A stretch of DNA of 64,000 nt from Rugosimonospora acidiphila. GTDB taxonomy: Bacteria > Actinomycetota > Actinomycetes > Mycobacteriales > Micromonosporaceae. The notes below the pieces were generated by a model. The model did not search any database. It was not told where the DNA came from and saw nothing but the letters and a program-made list of their open reading frames with translations. This document shows positions 60,514 to 64,000 of this stretch, in pieces. The DNA is taken from contig NZ_BAABJQ010000013.1 of NCBI RefSeq assembly GCF_039543385.1, positions 1-64,000 on the forward strand, written 5' to 3'. A program made the position numbers and the translations under genes. The stretch's first letter is position 1. The number at the start of each line of letters is the position of its first letter.

Positions 60514-61404
60514 CTATCCGGTGACGACCGCCACGATGGTGGTGCCGCCGCCAAACGCCCCCGCGTCCACCAGGTCGAAGACGCCGAACATCATCTTCGC
60601 CACGTACACCCGGTCCAGAATGATCCCGTGGCGGTCCGCGAAATCGTCGATGAAGGCCGCCAGCCGCGGCGTCGTCTTGGCGAATCCCCCGAAGTGGTAG
60701 CCGCACTCGACGCGCCAGTTGGCGGACACCGTGCCGGCCTCGGACTGCAGCCGCCCCACCTCGCCGGCGAGGAACTCTCCGCCGGCCAGCGCGGAGAAGC
60801 CGATCGCCCGCTGGCCGGTCCGCAGGCCGGCCGCGATGCCGGCGAGGGTCGCACCCGTGCCGACCGCGCAGCACAGCACGTCGAACGGCTCGTCGATCTC
60901 CCCGGGCAGCTCGGCGCAGCCCTTGACCGCGAGCGTATTGCTGCCGCCCTCGGGCAGCAGGTAGAAGCGGCCCCACTCGCGCCGCAGCGCCTCGATCACG
61001 GCCGGGTCGCGCTTGTTCCGGTAGGTCGCGCGGTCGAGGTACGCGAGCCGCATGCCCCGCCGCTCGGCGTACGCCAGGGACGAATTGAGGGGCAGGTGTT
61101 CCTCGCCGCGGACCACGCCGATGGTGCGGAACCCGAAGTAGTGTCCGGCGGCCGCGGTGGCGCGCAGGTGGTTGGAGTAGGCGCCGCCAAAGGTCAGCAG
61201 GGTGTCGTGGCCGCCGTCGGCCGCCGCCGTCAGGTTGTACTTCAGCTTGCGCCACTTGTTGCCCGGCACCTCGGAGTGGATCAGGTCGTCGCGCTTGATC
61301 AGTAGCCGGACGCCGGCTCGCTCCATCCGGTCGTCGCGCACCTCCAACACGGGCGACGGAAGTCGCAGTGCCATCGGGGTACGCCGGATCTCGTCCACCC
61401 CCAC
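60514..61404 (-). CDS. D-cysteine desulfhydrase / ACC deaminase family protein
   Basis: A 296-residue fold-type II PLP enzyme of the ACC deaminase/D-cysteine desulfhydrase family. The PLP Lys is in PGNKWRKLKYNL, the following GGAYSNHLRATAAAG fits the family's SNH motif, and VGTGATLAGIAAGL is the phosphate loop. ACC deaminase and DcyD differ at a few active-site residues that I cannot decide here. The start is GTG 61404 or the Met at 61374. The reaction would release pyruvate or 2-oxobutyrate and ammonia. Confidence 0.85.
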   Translation of the reverse strand: MGVDEIRRTPMALRLPSPVLEVRDDRMERAGVRLLIKRDDLIHSEVPGNKWRKLKYNLTAAADGGHDTLLTFGGAYSNHLRATAAAGHYFGFRTIGVVRGEEHLPLNSSLAYAERRGMRLAYLDRATYRNKRDPAVIEALRREWGRFYLLPEGGSNTLAVKGCAELPGEIDEPFDVLCCAVGTGATLAGIAAGLRTGQRAIGFSALAGGEFLAGEVGRLQSEAGTVSANWRVECGYHFGGFAKTTPRLAAFIDDFADRHGIILDRVYVAKMMFGVFDLVDAGAFGGGTTIVAVVTG

Positions 61405-61432
61405 AGCCTGCCACCACCCTCAACCTAGTGTC

Positions 61433-61555
61433 CTAGGATCCCCAACGGGATGTGACGCACCCGGCCAGCATCGCCTCGGAAATCAGCTCTACCGCCTCCA
61501 CGAACCGGCCCTGCCGCAGCCGCAGCTCGCCCCAGGTGCAGGCGGGTGACGCGCC
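61433..61555 (-). pseudogene. TPR-like C-terminal fragment
   Basis: The reverse frame ends in TWGELRLRQGRFVEAVELIS and EAMLAG, as in the TPR tails of SARP or LuxR regulators, but the upstream frame lacks a recognisable start and becomes low-complexity. It is probably a relic. The remainder of the 516-bp gap to the next gene is without supported genes, except for a terminator. Confidence 0.3.
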
Positions 61556-61873
61556 ATCTCCTCGCCGGTCCTGCCCGCCAACCGCCGCGCCGCGGCGGGC
61601 TGTCGCCGACAACAATTCTGCAAGCCATTGACCTACAGCGGTGTCCCATCGTAGAGCGGTCGGGCCCGCGCCGGCGAGGGCAAGATCAAACGGGGGACGC
61701 CGGGGCGGGCTCGACCGGCCGGCGCCCGCGACGATATGCGCGACGGATGGGGACCGGGGGCTCTTGTCGTGGCGCACGTCGTCGCGGGTCACGCCGGTCG
61801 GTGGCCGGGCCGCGCCGGTGGCACCCCGGCGCGGCCGTCGCCGTCGCACTGCCGTGTGGACCGGCCGACACCG

Positions 61874-61910
61874 CGGTGCCCCGGCGGGAAGCTCTCCCGT
61901 CGGGGCACCG
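61874..61910 (-). terminator. Long terminator hairpin after small membrane gene
   Basis: GGTGCCCCG-G-CGGGA, loop AGCTC, then TCCCG-T-CGGGGCACC form a stem of about 15-16 bp with one G-T pair, 11 bp after the stop of the small membrane gene on the reverse strand. Confidence 0.75.
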
Positions 61911-61920
61911 GCGTGTGCGG

Positions 61921-62091
61921 CTACCAGCGATACCAGCGGCCGCGGGTACCGGTCGAGCCCGTGCTCCGGAAGACGAACCCGACCAGCCAGACCACCAGCA
62001 CGATCAGCGCTATCCACCACAGCACATGGACGGCGAAGCCCAGGCCACCCAGGATCAGTGCGAGCAGCAGGACGAGGAGAAGGATGGCCAT
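61921..62091 (-). CDS. Small hydrophobic protein (lmo0937-like)
   Basis: A 56-residue protein with two membrane helices (MAILLLVLLLALILGGLGFAV and LWWIALIVLVVWLVGFVF) and a basic tail. Small proteins with this pattern are widespread in actinomycetes and are often linked to stress. An AAAGGAG site precedes the ATG. It is divergent from the cupin gene. Confidence 0.78.
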   Translation of the reverse strand: MAILLLVLLLALILGGLGFAVHVLWWIALIVLVVWLVGFVFRSTGSTGTRGRWYRW

Positions 62092-62196
62092 GTCACGCTC
62101 CTTTGTTCGATGCTGTTCGGTGCCCGATCGGCGCCGGGACCAAACCCGGCCCGCGGTGGTATACCCGAGGTTGGCCGAGTTCGAGGGGAGCCCACG

Positions 62197-62616
62197 ATGG
62201 CGGATGAGTGGCATGGCGCGCTGCACCACGTCCGGGCCGGGCAGCTGACTGGTCAGACCGGCCAGACGGCGGGGATGACCCGGCTCGAGGCGGTGTCCGG
62301 GAAGACGGTCGGGTCGTCGAAGATCTGGATGGGACAGACGCACGTGGCGCCCGGTACGTCGTCCGGCGACCACCACCACGGTGAGGCGGAGACGGCCATC
62401 TACGTCGTGTCGGGCCGCCCGGTCTTCGTGTTCGCCGAGGCCGGCTCCGAGGTGCGGATCGAGACCGAGCCCGGCGACTACGTGTTCGTGCCGCCGTTCG
62501 CGCCGCACCGCGAGGAGAACCCGGGTGCCGAGGAGGCGGTGGTGGTCATCGCCCGCAGCAGCCAGGAGGGCATCGTGGTCAACCTGCCCGGCCTGTGGCC
62601 GGGCCGCGCCGGATGA
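62197..62616 (+). CDS. Cupin-domain protein
   Basis: A 139-residue single-domain cupin. The first cupin motif is SSGDHHHGEAETAIYVVSGR with probable metal-binding His and Glu, and the second is PGDYVFVPPFAPHREENPG. It may be a metal-dependent enzyme or a storage/sensing protein; the substrate is unknown. A GAGGGGAG ribosome binding site precedes the ATG. It is convergent with the response-regulator gene. Confidence 0.87.
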   Translation: MADEWHGALHHVRAGQLTGQTGQTAGMTRLEAVSGKTVGSSKIWMGQTHVAPGTSSGDHHHGEAETAIYVVSGRPVFVFAEAGSEVRIETEPGDYVFVPPFAPHREENPGAEEAVVVIARSSQEGIVVNLPGLWPGRAG

Positions 62617-62643
62617 CGGTCCGGCATCGCCCGGGGCCGGTGG

Positions 62644-63318
62644 TCAGCGGCGCGGGGCGAGGTCGCGCGGGCTGACCAGGCCACTCTGGTAGGCGAACAC
62701 GACGAGCTGCGCGCGGTCGCGCGCGCCGAGCTTGGTCATCGCCCGGCTGATGTGAGTCTTCGCGGTGGTGGGGCTGAGCACCATGGACTCCGCGATCTCG
62801 TCGTTGCTCAGCCCGTGCGCGGCGAGCGCCACCACCTCGCGTTCCCGGTTCGTCAGCGACTCCATTCCCGTCGCCGCTATCGCGTCCGGCGGCCGGGCGA
62901 CGAACTCGCTGATCAGCCGCCGGGTGACGGCCGGGGACAGCAGCGCCTCCCCGCTCACCACCACGCGCAGGGCCCGCAGCAGCTCGGCCGGCTGGGTGTC
63001 CTTGAGCAGGAAGCCGCTCGCGCCGGCCCGCAGCGCGCGGAAGATGTACTCGTCGAGTCCGTAGTTGGTCAGGATGACGACGTGCAGGCTGGCCAGCCGC
63101 TCGTCGGCGACGATCTGCCTGGTGGCCTCGATGCCGTCGAGCACGGGCATCTGGATGTCCACCAGTGCGATGTCCGGGCGGTGCACTCTGGCCAGCGCCA
63201 CGGCCTGGGCGCCGTCGGTGGCCTCGGCGACCACCTCGATGTCGTCCTCCGCCTCGAGCAGCGCCCGGATCCCACTGCGGATCAGCGCCTGGTCGTCGGC
63301 CAGCAGAATCCTGATCAC
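62644..63318 (-). CDS. NarL/LuxR-type response regulator
   Basis: A 224-residue response regulator. The receiver domain has LLADDQ, the phosphoacceptor Asp in PDIALVDIQMPVLDG, and the conserved Lys in GFLLKDTQP. The C-terminal LuxR helix-turn-helix reads LTNREREVVALAAHGLSNDEIAESM. The GTG start at 63318 overlaps the kinase stop by 4 bp, so the pair is coupled. An in-frame upstream ATG would start inside the kinase gene. Target genes unknown. Confidence 0.93.
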   Translation of the reverse strand: MIRILLADDQALIRSGIRALLEAEDDIEVVAEATDGAQAVALARVHRPDIALVDIQMPVLDGIEATRQIVADERLASLHVVILTNYGLDEYIFRALRAGASGFLLKDTQPAELLRALRVVVSGEALLSPAVTRRLISEFVARPPDAIAATGMESLTNREREVVALAAHGLSNDEIAESMVLSPTTAKTHISRAMTKLGARDRAQLVVFAYQSGLVSPRDLAPRR

Positions 63319-64000
63319 GGCGCCGCCTGTACCGGTAGCTCGGCCCACACCCGGAAGCCGCCGAGCGCCCGCGGTCCGGCGTCCAGCCGGCCGCCGAGCG
63401 CGCTGACCCGTTCCCGCATGCCGATCAGGCCGAGCCCCTGGCCCGCCGACGGGGCGCCGCTGCCCTTACCGTCGTCGTCGATCTGCACCGTCAGGGCGTG
63501 CGGCGCGTATCGCAGGTGGACCGCCGCGTTGGCCTCGCCGGCGTGGCGGCCGACGTTGGTGAGCGCCTCCTGCACGATCCGGTACGCCGCCTGGTCGACG
63601 TCGGGGGGGAGCGGCCGTTGCGGGCCGGTCACGGTCACGGTCACCGGCAGTCCGGCCGAGCGTGCGCGGTCGACCAGGCCGTCCAGGTGACCGAGGCCGC
63701 TGCCGTCGCAGTCGTCCTGGGTGCGCAGCACGCTGAGCGTCGCGCGCAGTTCCCGCGCGGCGTCCGCGCCCGCCTCCTCGATCGCCAGCAGCGCGGGCGG
63801 GACCTCCTCGCCGCGCTTGCGCGCCAGGTGCACCGCCACGCCGGCCTGAAGCTGAACCACCGAGATGCTGTGCGTCAGGGAATCGTGCAGTTCCCGGGCG
63901 ATGCGCAGCCGTTCCTCCACGGCCCTGCGGCGGGCGACCTCGTCCCTGGTCCGCTCGGCCTCCTCGGCGCGCTGCTCGACCTCCCGAAGGTGTAGCTGCC
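63315..64000 (-). CDS. Sensor histidine kinase (HisKA_3 type), partial
   Basis: The gene is cut by the window end; 228 C-terminal residues are present. They contain a coiled-coil linker, the dimerisation/phosphoacceptor block RLRIARELHDSLTHSISVV with the His, and the ATP-binding domain (QAAYRIVQEALTNVGRHAG; GKGSG, GLGLIGMRERV). It phosphorylates the response regulator encoded downstream. The sensing part lies outside the window. Confidence 0.92.
   Translation of the reverse strand, partial: QLHLREVEQRAEEAERTRDEVARRRAVEERLRIARELHDSLTHSISVVQLQAGVAVHLARKRGEEVPPALLAIEEAGADAARELRATLSVLRTQDDCDGSGLGHLDGLVDRARSAGLPVTVTVTGPQRPLPPDVDQAAYRIVQEALTNVGRHAGEANAAVHLRYAPHALTVQIDDDGKGSGAPSAGQGLGLIGMRERVSALGGRLDAGPRALGGFRVWAELPVQAAP

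Noticed and set aside
1..64000. Prophage, integrative element or transposon
   Set aside because: No integrase, transposase, terminal repeats or tRNA attachment site is seen; decay between 35.7 and 39 kb may be an old scar but has no direct mark.

Overview
The window is very GC-rich, gene-dense DNA from an actinomycete. GTG and TTG starts are frequent, and ATGA or GTGA overlaps link operon partners. It carries a StrR-family regulator, mycothiol-type DinB proteins, several promoters that look leaderless, and many secreted glycoside hydrolases. The gene mix fits Micromonosporaceae-like soil actinomycetes, but that family is an inference. I see no rRNA, tRNA, CRISPR array, transposase or integrase.

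Layout. 0-9.7 kb: regulator/enzyme pairs (aldo/keto reductase with an MmyB-type regulator; an XRE-cupin regulator with a thioredoxin-reductase/methyltransferase fusion), a Zur-controlled zinc-economy locus (P-loop-less COG0523 protein, L28, L33), an MBL-fold hydrolase, and a PfkB kinase coupled to a stub of an ADP-ribosylglycohydrolase. 10-22.4 kb: the main carbohydrate locus. It has a LacI regulator, a StrR-family regulator, then a six-gene set: solute-binding lipoprotein, a permease fused to a predicted extracytoplasmic beta-propeller, a second permease, a double beta-helix protein, a GH29 fucosidase and an FAD oxidoreductase. No ATPase is encoded here, so a shared MsiK-type ATPase elsewhere is inferred. 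22.4-35.7 kb: MerR/SDR pair, GH13 alpha-glucosidase, DinB-like protein, large LuxR (LAL) regulator, GH20 hexosaminidase, TetR/membrane-protein pair, and an FtsX-type permease without an ATPase.

35.7-39.1 kb is a zone of decay: intact small genes (two enzymes, a SUKH-4 protein) lie among a frameshifted zinc-ribbon gene, a truncated methyltransferase and a YCII gene interrupted by TAG. 39-50.2 kb: GH127 beta-L-arabinofuranosidase behind a large NEW3/CBM glycosidase, a divergent LacI regulator, a broken YcaO-like gene, and a GH2 beta-galactosidase. 50.2-64 kb: D-Ala-D-Ala ligase with a serine/threonine-dehydratase-like enzyme, a PucR-type regulator, a secreted six-hairpin glycosidase with a discoidin-type domain, an APC permease, a TIM-barrel hydrolase, a D-cysteine-desulfhydrase-like enzyme, small stress-type proteins, and a two-component system cut by the window end.

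How it fits together. At least seven glycosidases with different specificities (fucose, arabinofuranose, galactose, hexosamine, glucose) and local LacI/StrR/LuxR/PucR regulators suggest dispersed modules for using plant or microbial heteropolysaccharide. The strongest points for follow-up are: the StrR-family gene with a StrR-type inverted repeat (spacing 11) next to it and ahead of the sugar operon; the beta-propeller/permease fusion; the decayed YcaO gene; and a recurrent palindrome TCCACNNTGGA seen seven times.
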